Assembly: GCA_041695325.1 (NCBI GenBank)
Contig: JBGFRC010000009.1
Location: forward strand, 43,683-107,682
Direction: 5' to 3'
From: SURF-13 sp041695325
GTDB lineage: Bacteria; Pseudomonadota; Gammaproteobacteria; SURF-13
Length of the DNA: 64,000 bases
Position numbers and translations under genes: made by a program. This document shows, piece after piece, positions 33,052-44,586 of this stretch; position 1 is the first letter of the stretch; each line of letters begins with the position of its first letter. The notes under the pieces are model-generated. The model made no database searches and had not been told where the DNA came from. It saw only the letters and a list, made by a program, of their open reading frames with translations.

Positions 33052-35922
33052 TTACTGACACGCCTCGCACGACGGATTGTCTATCGCGCATGCGCCGGCG
33101 AGCGCACTGTCCGGCACGGCGTTCAGGGCGCGGTCGGCGATAGTGGATTTCTCGGCGTGGGTCGCGCCCAAGGTGCGCAGGTAATAGGTGGTCTTGAGGC
33201 CGCGCAGCCAGGCGAACCGGTACAATTCGTCCAGCTTCTTGCCCGACGGTTCGGCCAGGTACAGATTCAAGGACTGCGCCTGATCTATCCACTTCTGACG
33301 CCGGCTGCCCGCCTCCACCAGCCACTTCGGCTCGATCTCGAACGAGGTGGCGTACAAGGCCTTGATCTCGGCCGGCACGCGATCTATCTGCTGCACGCTG
33401 CCGTTGAAATATTTAAGATCATTGACCATCACCTCGTCCCACAGCCCGCGCGCCTTGAGGTCGCGCACCAGGTAAGGGTTCACCACCGTGAACTCGCCCG
33501 ACAGGTTGGACTTCACAAACAGGTTCTGATAGGTGGGCTCGATGCTTTGCGTCACGCCGCAGATGTTGGAGATGGTCGCGGTGGGCGCGATGGCCATGCA
33601 GTTGGAGTTGCGCATGCCGTGCGTCTTGATGCGCGCGCGCAGGCCCTCCCAGTCCAGGCCGAGGTCTGCGTTGACGCCGCGGCTCATGTCCAGACAGCCG
33701 CCGCGCTGTTCTTCCAGCAGGCGGATGCTGTCCAGGGGCAGGATACCGCGGCTCCACAGCGAGCCGTCGTAGCTCGGATAGCGTCCGCGCTCGGCGGCGA
33801 GCTCGCTGGAGGCGAGGATGGCGTAATAGCTCACCGCCTCCATGGAGGCGTCGGCGAACGCCACCGCCGCGTCCGAAGCGTAGGGCGTGCGCAGCTTATA
33901 CAGCGCGTCCTGGAAACCCATCAGCCCCAGGCCCACCGGGCGGTGGCGCAGGTTGGAGCGGCGCGCCTGCGGCACGGAGTAGAAGTTGATGTCTATCACG
34001 TTGTCCAGCATGCGCATCGCGCTGCGCACGGTGCACGCGAGCTTGGGCAGGTCGAGCCGGTTGTCCGCGACATGCGCGGCCAGGTTCACCGACCCCAGGT
34101 TGCACACCGCGATCTCTTCGTCCGAGGTGTTGAGCGTGATCTCGGTGCACAGGTTGGAGCTGTGCACCACGCCCGCGTGCTGCTGCGGGCTGCGCAGGTT
34201 GCAGGGATCCTTGAAGGCGATCCAGGGGTGGCCGGTTTCGAACAGCATGGACAGCATCTTGCGCCACAGGATGAGCGCGGGCAGGCGCTTGTGCACCTTG
34301 ATCTCGCCGCGCGCGGCCTTTTCCTCGTAGCGCGCGTAGGCCTCCTCGAACGCCTTGCCGTACAGGTCGTGCAGATCGGGAACTTCGTTGGGGCTGAACA
34401 GAGTCCACTCGCCGTTTTCCTGCACCCGCTTCATGAACAAGTCCGGCACCCAGTTGGCGGTGTTCATGTCGTGGGTGCGGCGGCGCTCGTCGCCGGTGTT
34501 CTTGCGCAGATCGAGGAATTCCTCGATGTCCAGATGCCAGGTTTCCAGATAGGCGCACACCGCGCCCTTGCGCTTCCCTCCCTGGTTCACCGCCACCGCG
34601 GTGTCGTTGGCCACCTTGAGGAACGGCACGATGCCCTGCGACTTGCCGTTGGTGCCCTTGATGTGGGCGCCCATGGCGCGCACGCGGGTCCAGTCGTTGC
34701 CGAGACCGCCGGCGTATTTGGACAACAGGGCATTGTCCTTGATAGCGCTGTAGATACCGTCCAGGTCATCCGCCACCGTGGTGAGATAGCAACTGGACAG
34801 TTGCGGACGCAAGGTGCCGGCGTTGAACAAGGTGGGCGTGGAGCTCATGAAGTCGAAGCTCGACAGCAGATCGTAAAACTCGACGGCGCGCGCCTCGCGC
34901 TCCGGCTCGTTGAGCGCAAGACCCATCGCCACGCGCATGAAAAACGCCTGCGGCAACTCGAAGCGCCTGCCCTCGCTGTGCAGGAAATAACGGTCGTACA
35001 GGGTTTGCAGGCCGAGATAGGTGAACTGGAGGTCGCGTTCCGGCTTGAGCGCTTGCCCTAAGCGCTTGAGATCAAACTGCGCCAGGCGCGGGTCCAGCAA
35101 CTCCAGCGTCACACCGCGCGCCACGTAGTCCTTAAAGCAGGCGGGATAGCGCTCCACCATCTCGGCGTGGGTGGCGCTCGAAGGCGCACGCGTGAGAAAG
35201 CTTAAGGCCTCGCGCCGCAACTCGTCGAGCAGCAAGCGCGCCGCGGCATAGGTGTAATCCGGCTCGCGCTCGATCAGGGCGCGCGCGCTCATCACCAGGG
35301 CGCGGCCCACGTCAGCCTCGGCCACGCCGTCAAACAGGTTCTTCAGGGTGTCATCCACCACGGCCTGCGCCGACACCTCGCTCAAGCCCTGGCAGGACTC
35401 TTCCACGATGCGTTGCAGGCGCACCCGGTCCAGCGGCTTGCGCGCCCCGTCGGGCGCGGTGACGCTGAGCACCGGCGCGGAGGACGGCGGCGCCGCAGCG
35501 CCGGCGCGCTCGCGCTCCTTCGCGCGCTGTTCGCGGTACAGCACATAAGAGCGCGCCACCTTGTGCTCGCCGGCGCGCATCAGCGCCAGCTCCACCTGGT
35601 CCTGGATGTCCTCGATGTGTAGCATGCCGCCGCCCGGCATGCGGCGCGTGAGCGAGGCCACCACCTGCGCGGTCAGCGTCTGCACCACCTCGCGGATGCG
35701 CGCCGATGCCGCCCCGCTGCCGCCTTCCACCGCCAAAAACGCCTTGGTCATGGCGATACTGATCTTGTCAGGGTCAAACGCGGTGGCCTTGCCGTTGCGC
35801 CGGATGACGCGGAACTGGCCGGGCGCGGTGGCGGCGATCTCCATCTGCGTGGAACCGGCGTGATGGGCGACGCGGCCGGGGGCGGCATCGTCCGTGCTCA
35901 TTGGGACCGTTTCTGGCTGCAT
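33052..35922 (-). CDS. nrdA: Ribonucleoside-diphosphate reductase large subunit with two ATP-cones
   Basis: A 956-residue class I large subunit. Two N-terminal ATP-cone domains are visible (about 35-130: V-I-R-R-N-G-K-A-T-A-F-D-P-D-K-I; about 150-240). They would give allosteric activity control by ATP/dATP. The catalytic core has L-S-S-C-Y-L, the N-L-C-T-E loop (Asn, Cys, Glu) and V-C-N-L-G-S-V-N-L. The redox-active tail is S-C-E-A-C-Q. It precedes nrdB on the same strand and follows two NrdR boxes. Confidence 0.96.
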   Translation of the reverse strand: MQPETVPMSTDDAAPGRVAHHAGSTQMEIAATAPGQFRVIRRNGKATAFDPDKISIAMTKAFLAVEGGSGAASARIREVVQTLTAQVVASLTRRMPGGGMLHIEDIQDQVELALMRAGEHKVARSYVLYREQRAKERERAGAAAPPSSAPVLSVTAPDGARKPLDRVRLQRIVEESCQGLSEVSAQAVVDDTLKNLFDGVAEADVGRALVMSARALIEREPDYTYAAARLLLDELRREALSFLTRAPSSATHAEMVERYPACFKDYVARGVTLELLDPRLAQFDLKRLGQALKPERDLQFTYLGLQTLYDRYFLHSEGRRFELPQAFFMRVAMGLALNEPEREARAVEFYDLLSSFDFMSSTPTLFNAGTLRPQLSSCYLTTVADDLDGIYSAIKDNALLSKYAGGLGNDWTRVRAMGAHIKGTNGKSQGIVPFLKVANDTAVAVNQGGKRKGAVCAYLETWHLDIEEFLDLRKNTGDERRRTHDMNTANWVPDLFMKRVQENGEWTLFSPNEVPDLHDLYGKAFEEAYARYEEKAARGEIKVHKRLPALILWRKMLSMLFETGHPWIAFKDPCNLRSPQQHAGVVHSSNLCTEITLNTSDEEIAVCNLGSVNLAAHVADNRLDLPKLACTVRSAMRMLDNVIDINFYSVPQARRSNLRHRPVGLGLMGFQDALYKLRTPYASDAAVAFADASMEAVSYYAILASSELAAERGRYPSYDGSLWSRGILPLDSIRLLEEQRGGCLDMSRGVNADLGLDWEGLRARIKTHGMRNSNCMAIAPTATISNICGVTQSIEPTYQNLFVKSNLSGEFTVVNPYLVRDLKARGLWDEVMVNDLKYFNGSVQQIDRVPAEIKALYATSFEIEPKWLVEAGSRRQKWIDQAQSLNLYLAEPSGKKLDELYRFAWLRGLKTTYYLRTLGATHAEKSTIADRALNAVPDSALAGACAIDNPSCEACQ

Positions 35923-36004
35923 GTTCTTCCCCTCCCGTTCCTAAAATGCTGATAAAAGCCCGCCTCGGACTTTTTCAGTTCGTTTCGTCGCGAGTCCTGC
36001 CCCA

Positions 36005-36052
36005 TCACTATAAAATGGGTGTCCACAGCGGGCCAAACACAATATAGTGTGT
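36005..36052 (-). promoter_or_regulatory. Paired NrdR boxes upstream of nrdA
   Basis: Two copies of the NrdR operator (consensus ACACWATATATWGTGT) lie at 36037-36052 (ACACAATATAGTGTGT, 15 of 16 matches) and 36005-36020 (12 of 16). They start exactly 32 bp apart, about three helical turns, as expected for cooperative NrdR binding. They lie 83-130 bp upstream of the nrdA start. They imply repression of nrdAB by NrdR when dATP is high; nrdR itself is outside the window. Confidence 0.85.
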
Positions 36053-36095
36053 TTTTTACTCCTGTTGACGGGGCATTGTCAAGGGGAGTTGACAA
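36053..36095 (-). promoter_or_regulatory. Putative nrdA promoter within a palindrome
   Basis: On the minus strand TTGACA (36077-36082) is followed after 18 bp by TAAAAA (36053-36058), a possible sigma-70 promoter firing into NrdR box 2. The -35 lies in a palindrome TTGTCAA-N6-TTGACAA (36076-36095), which could be a second operator or a hairpin. The alternative -10 TATATT lies inside the NrdR box itself. Confidence 0.45.
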
Positions 36096-36154
36096 TAGTT
36101 ATTTTGAGGGATGCCAAGAAGGGCTCGCCCTGCAATTGTGCTGGCATGCCCGCT

Positions 36155-36172
36155 GGCTGTTTTTCAACAGCC
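36155..36172 (-). terminator. Hairpin directly after clpB, similar to element-F end
   Basis: GGCTGTT/AACAGCC lies 3 bases after the clpB stop, with no T-run behind it. On the minus strand its 18 bases match the end hairpin of element F (50149-50166), so it may be a solo remnant of the element family now serving as an mRNA 3' end. Confidence 0.45.
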
Positions 36173-36174
36173 GA

Positions 36175-38772
<2,598 letters not shown>

Positions 38773-38794
38773 GGTAAAATGTCCTCGCTGTTTA

Positions 38795-38834
38795 AGGCAC
38801 CCTCTCCCCCACCCTCTCCTGCTTTCACGGGAGA
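38795..38834. repeat. Inverted repeat with CCCTCTCC core in the clpB leader
   Basis: CCTCTCC-(gene-free loop)-GGGAGAGG arms at about 38812-38835, preceded by a second CCCTCTCCC. It resembles the common proteobacterial dispersed CCCTCTCCC palindromes. Being transcribed in the clpB 5' leader, it could form an RNA hairpin. Confidence 0.5.
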
Positions 38835-38864
38835 GGAGGGTAAGGAAAGAAAGAATCTTGAGTC

Positions 38865-38893
38865 AAATAAGGCTCGCGCGGAGCGGTTTCAAG
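38865..38893 (-). promoter_or_regulatory. Sigma-32-like heat-shock promoter of clpB
   Basis: On the minus strand a perfect -35 CTTGAAA (38887-38893) is followed after 14 bp by CCTTATTT (38865-38872), 6 of 8 to the sigma-32 -10 CCCCATNT. Transcription would start about 85 bases upstream of clpB. Position and spacing fit RpoH control, which is standard for clpB. Confidence 0.75.
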
Positions 38894-38980
38894 ACTGGAC
38901 TTGCCATTTACCCGTCCATCGCTAATCATAGCCGTTTTGCGGCTTGACCGCACATGCGAAGAATAAGGATGATCCGCACG

Positions 38981-39624
38981 ATGTGGAGCAAGGCGTAGTG
39001 GCAGGACAACTACGCCTGGCTGCTGGCGCTGTCCTTCCTGGTGCTGCTCGCCCCGGGCGGATTTGAAATAGCCACCGGCGTGATGGCGCTGATCGGCCTC
39101 GCGCGCCGTGCTCGGCGATCCCGGCATACGCCTGATGCTGACGCTGTTCGCCTGCCTGTGGCTGCCGATGGTCCTTTCACTCCCCGACGCGGTGAATTTC
39201 CCGCGCGCGCTCAGCACCACGGCGAGCTTTTTGCGCTTTCCGCTGGCGGGCATTTTTATCATCCAGACTCTGCGCGCGGCGCAAACCTTCGAGCGCCTGT
39301 GGCTGGGCTTGGTCTGGGTAATCGGATTTTTCTGCGCCGACGCGCTGTTCCAGTTGATCATCGGCTTCGATCTGTTCGGTCGGCCCCACGATGGCGTGCG
39401 CCTCAACGGCGTGTTTTCCAAGCTCACCCTGGGCACGGTGCTGGCGGTGACGGCGCCGGTCTATATTGTTTCCCTGGATGCTGGCCGTGGCGGTGGCGCT
39501 TGCCCCGTGGAACTCGCATCTTGCGCTGTACGGCAATTACTGGGCGTCCTTCAGCTGGTGGATGCTGCTGCTCGCGCTTGCGGTCTGGGTGCGGGCTTCA
39601 GAACAAGCGCGCAGTGCGGTGTGA
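38981..39624 (+). pseudogene. O-antigen ligase-like pseudogene
   Basis: Three frame segments add up to parts of a polytopic ligase. From 38981 M-W-S-K-A is followed by an in-frame TAG, then W-Q-D-N-Y-A-W-L-L-A-L-S-F-L-V-L-L-A-P-G-G. A frame change near 39105 leads to V-L-G-D-P-G-I-R-L-M-L-T-L-F-A...L-I-I-G-F-D-L-F-G-R. A second change near 39466 leads to F-P-W-M-L-A-V-A-V-A-L-A-P-W-N-S-H-L-A-L-Y-G-N-Y-W-A-S-F-S-W-W-M. The middle of the protein is deleted. It overlaps the convergent ubiH-like gene by 27 bp. An intact ligase lies at 46.3-47.6 kb. Confidence 0.7.
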
Positions 39625-40824
39625 ACCGCCGCTTATGCCCATGGCCTGGCGCATGAGCAGGCATTTCACCGGCGCGGCCGCGTTGACCACATCAAGCCCG
39701 GCGTTACGCAGCCATTGCACCGGCCTCGCCCGGCTGCCGAACAAACGGTGCAGGCCTTCCAGCGCCGCGATCATGGCCAGCACCTCGCCCTTGCGCGCGC
39801 GCTCGTAGCGGCGCAACACGGAACGCGCGCCGATATCCTTGCCGCGCGCGTGCGCCCGCAACAGCGCCTCGGCCAACACAGCGGCATCGCCGAGACCCAG
39901 ATTGACGCCCTGCCCGGCGAGCGGATGCATGGTGTGCGCGGCGTCGCCGATCAGCGCCACGCGCGGCGCGATGGTGCGTTCCGTCTGCACCAGGCGCAGC
40001 GGAAAACTCGCGCGCGGACCGCTTGCTTCAACGCGGCCCAACCCATGGCGCGGTGTTTTGGCGCCGAGCGCGCTTTGCAGTTCGGCGATGAAACCCTGTT
40101 CATCCAGCGCCAGCAAGTTTCGTGCGCGCGCCGACGGCACAGTCCACACGATGGCGCATTCGTGCTCATCCGGGAGCGGCAGAAAGGCCAGCGGCCCGCC
40201 TGGCAGGAAACGCTGCCAGGCGGTGCGCTGGTGTGTAGCGGACGTCCTGACGTTGGCCACCACGGCGTGTTCGCCGTACTCGGCGATGCGCGCGCTGATG
40301 CCCGCCAGTCTGCGCAACGCGGAGTCCGCGCCGTCGGCCCCGACCACCAGGCGAGTCTTTAATCTCGCGCCTTGCCGGGTCTCCAGCATGATGTGATCGC
40401 CGCCCAGCACCAGTCCCGTTACGCTGTCCGGGCAACGCCAAGTGAGTGAAGACGGCAGGCGTTTTAACAGCGCCCCCTGGATGACGCGGTTTTCCATGAT
40501 ATAGCCCAACGTCTCCTCGCCAATGGCGGCGGCGTCGAAGTGGATCTCGCCGCTGCCCGCCGCATCCCACACGCGCATCTCATAAAACGGACTGACGCCT
40601 TGCGCGCACATGTCGTCCCACACGCCGAGCGCCTGGAACAGACGCGCCGAACCGGGCGTCACGGCGCTTACCCGGAGGTCGTGCGTTCCTTCCGGCCACT
40701 GCGTCACGGGCGGTCTGGCCTCGATGAGCGCGACGCGCAAGGCTTGAGCGCCGAGGGCGCAGGCCAAGGCGCCGCCCACAATGCCCGCGCCGGCGATCAC
40801 CACGTCATAGTCGTGTTCTGTCAC
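39598..40824 (-). CDS. UbiH/UbiI-family FAD-dependent ubiquinone-biosynthesis hydroxylase
   Basis: A 408-residue flavoprotein monooxygenase. The FAD-binding start is V-V-I-A-G-A-G-I-V-G-G-A-L-A-C-A-L (8-24); V-V-G-A-D-G-A-D-S-A-L-R-R is the DG motif; G-D-A-A-H-T-M-H-P-L-A-G-Q-G-V-N-L-G-L-G-D is the second FAD motif and the UbiH/COQ6 family signature. It hydroxylates the aromatic ring of ubiquinone precursors; which position (C1, C5 or C6) cannot be told. Its start overlaps the waaA stop by 4 bp. Confidence 0.9.
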   Translation of the reverse strand: MTEHDYDVVIAGAGIVGGALACALGAQALRVALIEARPPVTQWPEGTHDLRVSAVTPGSARLFQALGVWDDMCAQGVSPFYEMRVWDAAGSGEIHFDAAAIGEETLGYIMENRVIQGALLKRLPSSLTWRCPDSVTGLVLGGDHIMLETRQGARLKTRLVVGADGADSALRRLAGISARIAEYGEHAVVANVRTSATHQRTAWQRFLPGGPLAFLPLPDEHECAIVWTVPSARARNLLALDEQGFIAELQSALGAKTPRHGLGRVEASGPRASFPLRLVQTERTIAPRVALIGDAAHTMHPLAGQGVNLGLGDAAVLAEALLRAHARGKDIGARSVLRRYERARKGEVLAMIAALEGLHRLFGSRARPVQWLRNAGLDVVNAAAPVKCLLMRQAMGISGGSHRTARLF

Positions 40825-42089
40825 GTCCGCTCCGGCAAGTAGTCATCCAGCAGTTCGATTAATTTTTGCAACGCGCCGCGGTTCTGCTCCACCAGGCGCC
40901 GCCCGCGCTCGCCCGTGGCATGACGCAGATTGGCGTCCTGTAAATGGCGCAGCACCGCCGCGGCGAGCTCCGCCGCGTTCGCCGTTTCCGTCACCGCCCC
41001 CGCTTCGCGCAACAGGCGGCTCACTTCGGTGAAGTTAAATACGTACGGCCCGGTGATGAGCGGCAGGCCGAGCGCGGCGGGCTCGATCAGATTGTGTCCG
41101 CCCACGGGCGTGAGGCTCCCGCCCACGAAGGCGACGTCGGAGGCGGCGTAGAACAGCGGCAGCTCGCCCATGCTGTCGCCGATGAAGACATCGGTGCGCT
41201 CATCGCATGCGCGCCCTTCGCTGCGCAGCACCGTGCGCAAATCACGTTTGCGGCACAAGGCCGCAACCTTGGCGAAACGCTCCGGATGGCGAGGCACCAG
41301 CAGCAACAAGCTGTGCGGCAGCGCCCGTTTGACCGTCCGCAAGGCATCCAGGATCACTTCCTCTTCACCCTCATGGGTGCTGGCCGCAATCCACAATGCG
41401 CGCTCCGCGCCCAGATCGCGGCGCAATACCTCGGCCTGCTCGCGCAGGCTGGCCGGCAGCCTGATGTCGAATTTGATGCTGCCGGTGACGCGCACCCGCT
41501 CGCGCGGCGCGCCGAGATCGCCCAGGCGCGCGGCGTCCGGCGCGCTCTGCGCCGCAATCGCCGTGACCCGGCGCAAGGTTTCGGAAATCAGGCCGCGCAC
41601 GCGGGCGTAGCGCCGCGCGGAACGCTCCGACATGCGCGCGTTGGCCAGCACCAGCGGGATGGCGCGCACGGCGCAGCCGTGAAAAATATTGGGCCACAGC
41701 TCGGTTTCCATGATGATGGCGAGACGCGGCTGCGCGCGCCGCAAAAAGCGCTGCACCGCGCCGGGTAAATCGTAGGGAACGTAATAGTGGGTCACGTCAT
41801 CGCCCAGCCTGTCGCGCACGTGCGCCGCGCCGGTCGGCGTCATGGTGGTAAACACAATGCGCGCGCCGCGCGCGATCAGCTTCTGCACCAGCGGCACGGC
41901 GGCCTGCGCCTCGCCCACCGAGACCGCGTGCATCCACACGGTGCAGCCGTGTGAGAGGACGGGTGTGATAAAACCGAAGCGTTCCGGGATGCGCCGCCAA
42001 TAGCCCGGCAACCTGAAACCGCGCCACAAGAGGCGCAGCAGCACCGCCGGCATCAGCAGATACAGCAGCAGCGTATAAAGCCGTCTCAT
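40821..42089 (-). CDS. waaA: Kdo transferase
   Basis: The ATG at 42089 overlaps the hldD stop as ATGA and gives 422 residues. An N-terminal membrane helix (L-Y-T-L-L-L-Y-L-L-M-P) precedes the GT30 fold: H-A-V-S-V-G-E-A-Q-A-A, M-E-T-E-L-W-P-N and F-V-G-G-S-L-T-P-V-G-G-H-N-L-I-E-P. It adds Kdo to lipid IVA, the first inner-core step. It lies in the operon hldE-hldD-waaA-ubiH-like. Confidence 0.95.
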   Translation of the reverse strand: MRRLYTLLLYLLMPAVLLRLLWRGFRLPGYWRRIPERFGFITPVLSHGCTVWMHAVSVGEAQAAVPLVQKLIARGARIVFTTMTPTGAAHVRDRLGDDVTHYYVPYDLPGAVQRFLRRAQPRLAIIMETELWPNIFHGCAVRAIPLVLANARMSERSARRYARVRGLISETLRRVTAIAAQSAPDAARLGDLGAPRERVRVTGSIKFDIRLPASLREQAEVLRRDLGAERALWIAASTHEGEEEVILDALRTVKRALPHSLLLLVPRHPERFAKVAALCRKRDLRTVLRSEGRACDERTDVFIGDSMGELPLFYAASDVAFVGGSLTPVGGHNLIEPAALGLPLITGPYVFNFTEVSRLLREAGAVTETANAAELAAAVLRHLQDANLRHATGERGRRLVEQNRGALQKLIELLDDYLPERT

Positions 42090-43054
42090 CCAGGGGGCTG
42101 TAAAGCGGAAGCGCGCTTTAACCACTCCAGGTAGGCGCGCACGCCTTCTTCAAGGGTGGCGAAACGGTGCGCACAACCTGCGGCGCGCAAGCGCGCGAGA
42201 TCGGCTTCGGTGTAGTGCTGATAGCTGCCGCGCAGCTCTTCCGGAAACGGGATATATTCGATCCCGCCCACTCCGTATTCCTTTATCATGAGGCGCGCTG
42301 CGTCGTTGAAACTGCGGCTCACGCCCGTGCCCAGGTTGAAAATGCCGGACCTGCCGCGCTGTTCCCAGAACCACAGATTCACCGCCGCGGCGTCAGCCAC
42401 ATAGACAAAATCGCGCCGTTGCTCGCCGTCGGCATAACCGCCGCTGCCGCTGAACAGCTTGACAACGCCCGTGCTTTTAAGCTGCTCATAAAAATGCAGC
42501 ATCACGCTCGCCATCCGGCCTTTATGCGTCTCGCGCGGACCGTACACATTGAAATAGCGCAATCCCACGATCTGGCTGTGCGCCTTGGGCAGCAGGCGGC
42601 GCACATAGTGATCAAATAAAAACTTGGAATAGCCGTACACATTGAGCGGCGCTTCATATTGGCGCTCCTCCCTGAACACCTTGCCCGCGCCGTACACCGA
42701 GGCGCTGGAGCCGTAGATAAAGGGGACGGCCTTGTGCACGCAATACTGCAAAAGCAGCTTTGAGTATTCGTAATTGTTTTGCATCAGGTAGCGCCCGTCC
42801 CACTCGGTGGTCGTCGTGCACGCGCCCTGATGGAACACGGCCTCGACGCGAACGCCGAAATCACGGCCGTTCTGGATGCGCGCGAGAAATTCGTCCTTGT
42901 CCAGATAATCCAGGATCTCGCAGTCGCCGAGATTGGCGAACTTGACCCCGTTTTTAAGATTATCCACCACCAGGATATCGCCGCGACCGCGTTCGTTCAG
43001 CGCGCGCACCAGATTACTGCCGATGAAACCGGCCCCGCCGGTGACGATGATCAT
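42086..43054 (-). CDS. hldD: ADP-L-glycero-D-manno-heptose 6-epimerase
   Basis: The start at 43054 gives 322 residues (M-I-I-V-T-G-G-A-G-F-I-G-S-N-L). It is a Rossmann short-chain epimerase. The heptose epimerase marks are V-D-N-L-K-N-G-V-K-F-A-N-L and F-H-Q-G-A-C-T-T-T-T-E-W-D-G. The catalytic Y-x3-K is Y-G-Y-S-K. It makes the L,D-heptose donor for the inner core. The start overlaps the hldE stop as ATGA. Confidence 0.96.
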   Translation of the reverse strand: MIIVTGGAGFIGSNLVRALNERGRGDILVVDNLKNGVKFANLGDCEILDYLDKDEFLARIQNGRDFGVRVEAVFHQGACTTTTEWDGRYLMQNNYEYSKLLLQYCVHKAVPFIYGSSASVYGAGKVFREERQYEAPLNVYGYSKFLFDHYVRRLLPKAHSQIVGLRYFNVYGPRETHKGRMASVMLHFYEQLKSTGVVKLFSGSGGYADGEQRRDFVYVADAAAVNLWFWEQRGRSGIFNLGTGVSRSFNDAARLMIKEYGVGGIEYIPFPEELRGSYQHYTEADLARLRAAGCAHRFATLEEGVRAYLEWLKRASALQPPG

Positions 43055-44502
43055 GCGTTTTGCGAAGCCTGATCCGCACGCAGCATCTCGATGATGCGCG
43101 TGGTGGACTGCCCGGCGATATAGGGCAGGATGCGCACCTCCCCGCCGTGCGCAGTCACGCACTGGTGCCCGGCGATCTGCTCCGGCCGGTAATCGCCGCC
43201 CTTGACCAGGATATCGGGCAGCACGCGGCAGATAAGGCGTTCTGGGGTGTCCTCGGAAAACGGCACCACCCAGTCCACGCATTTGAGCGCGGCCAGCACC
43301 TGCATGCGCTTGTCGAGCGGGTTAATGGGACGCGCCGGCGCGCCGTCATTTTTGAGGCGCGCCACACTGGCGTCATCGTTCACCGCGACGATAAGGTAAT
43401 CACCCAGTTGCTTGGCCTGCTCCAGACAGCTCACGTGGCCGGCGTGCAGGATGTCGAAGCAGCCGTTGGTCATGATGATTTTTGCGCCGCGCGCGCGCGC
43501 CTGGGCCACGGCGTCGAGCAACTGCGGCTCGCTCAGCACGCCCTGCGTGACAGGCTGTGCTTCGTGCAGTGCGCCTTGCAATTCGACCACGCTCACCGTG
43601 GCTGCACCGAGCTTGCCCACTACGATGCCGGCGGCCAGATTGGCCAGCCGCGTGGCCTGCGCGAGGTCCGCGCCCGCGGCCAGCGCCGCGGCCAGCATGG
43701 CGATCACGGTGTCGCCCGCGCCGGTCACATCGTAGACTTCGCGTGCGTGCGCGGGCAGATGCAGCGCCTCATGACCGCCCTGCAACAAAGTCATACCCTG
43801 CTCGCCGCGCGTCACCAGCAGCGCGTCCAGTTCCAACTCACGACGCAACTGTTCGCCGCGGTTTTCCAGATCATGATCATTCTGACAATGCCCCGCCAAG
43901 GCCTCGAACTCGGAAAGATTCGGTGTCATCAAGGACGCGCCACGGTATTTGGTGAAATCGCGGCCCTTGGGATCCACCAGCACCGCTTTACCGCGCGCGC
44001 GCGCCTCTTTAATCATGGCCGGGGCGGCGCTCAACGTGCCCTTGCCGTAGTCCGACAAGATCACCACGTCCGTGTGGGCCAGCTGTTCAGTGAACCTTAC
44101 CGGCAAACTGGAACTGCCCGCGCCCTGCACGGCCTCATCAAAGTCGAGACGGATGAGCTGCTGGTGATGGCTCAGCACACGCAGCTTGGTGATGGTCTTC
44201 AGGCCCGCCACACGTTCGAACACGCACCCCACTGAGGCGGCCTTGAGCTGCTGTGCCAATAGATCCGCCTCTTCGTCCGCGCCGGTCACGCCGAGCAACA
44301 TCACCTTGGCGCCGAGCGCCGCGGCATTCAGCGCCACGTTGGCCGCGCCGCCTGGGCGCGCCTCGCTGTGGCGCACACGCACGATGGGCACCGGCGCCTC
44401 GGGCGAGATGCGCGTGGCCTCGCCCTGCCAGTAGCGATCCAGCATGACATCACCAACCACCAGGACGTGCGCCCGATTAAAGGACGGAACGTGCATCGTC
44501 AT
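43051..44502 (-). CDS. hldE: Bifunctional heptose-7-phosphate kinase / heptose-1-phosphate adenylyltransferase
   Basis: I prefer the ATG at 44502 (M-T-M-H-V-P-S-F-N-R), which aligns with E. coli HldE; ATG 44511 is also possible. It is 483 residues. The N-terminal PfkB/ribokinase kinase domain has V-V-G-D-V-M-L-D-R-Y, R-P-G-G-A-A-N-V-A and the G-A-G-D-T anion hole. The C-terminal cytidylyltransferase-like domain has T-N-G-C-F-D-I-L-H-A-G-H. It builds ADP-D,D-heptose for the epimerase encoded next. Confidence 0.96.
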   Translation of the reverse strand: MTMHVPSFNRAHVLVVGDVMLDRYWQGEATRISPEAPVPIVRVRHSEARPGGAANVALNAAALGAKVMLLGVTGADEEADLLAQQLKAASVGCVFERVAGLKTITKLRVLSHHQQLIRLDFDEAVQGAGSSSLPVRFTEQLAHTDVVILSDYGKGTLSAAPAMIKEARARGKAVLVDPKGRDFTKYRGASLMTPNLSEFEALAGHCQNDHDLENRGEQLRRELELDALLVTRGEQGMTLLQGGHEALHLPAHAREVYDVTGAGDTVIAMLAAALAAGADLAQATRLANLAAGIVVGKLGAATVSVVELQGALHEAQPVTQGVLSEPQLLDAVAQARARGAKIIMTNGCFDILHAGHVSCLEQAKQLGDYLIVAVNDDASVARLKNDGAPARPINPLDKRMQVLAALKCVDWVVPFSEDTPERLICRVLPDILVKGGDYRPEQIAGHQCVTAHGGEVRILPYIAGQSTTRIIEMLRADQASQNA

Positions 44503-44586
44503 GCGCGCCATAATACCACAGGGCTGAGGAAACTCCGATTTATATGGATTTGTACTGAGGCCGTGGCGCGCGTTAGAATCCGCTTT

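Noticed and set aside
33004..35061. A 685-codon open frame on the + strand opposite nrdA
   Set aside because: It is entirely antisense to nrdA, has no domain sense and is rich in His/Ala/Arg as expected from the reverse frame of GC-rich codons.
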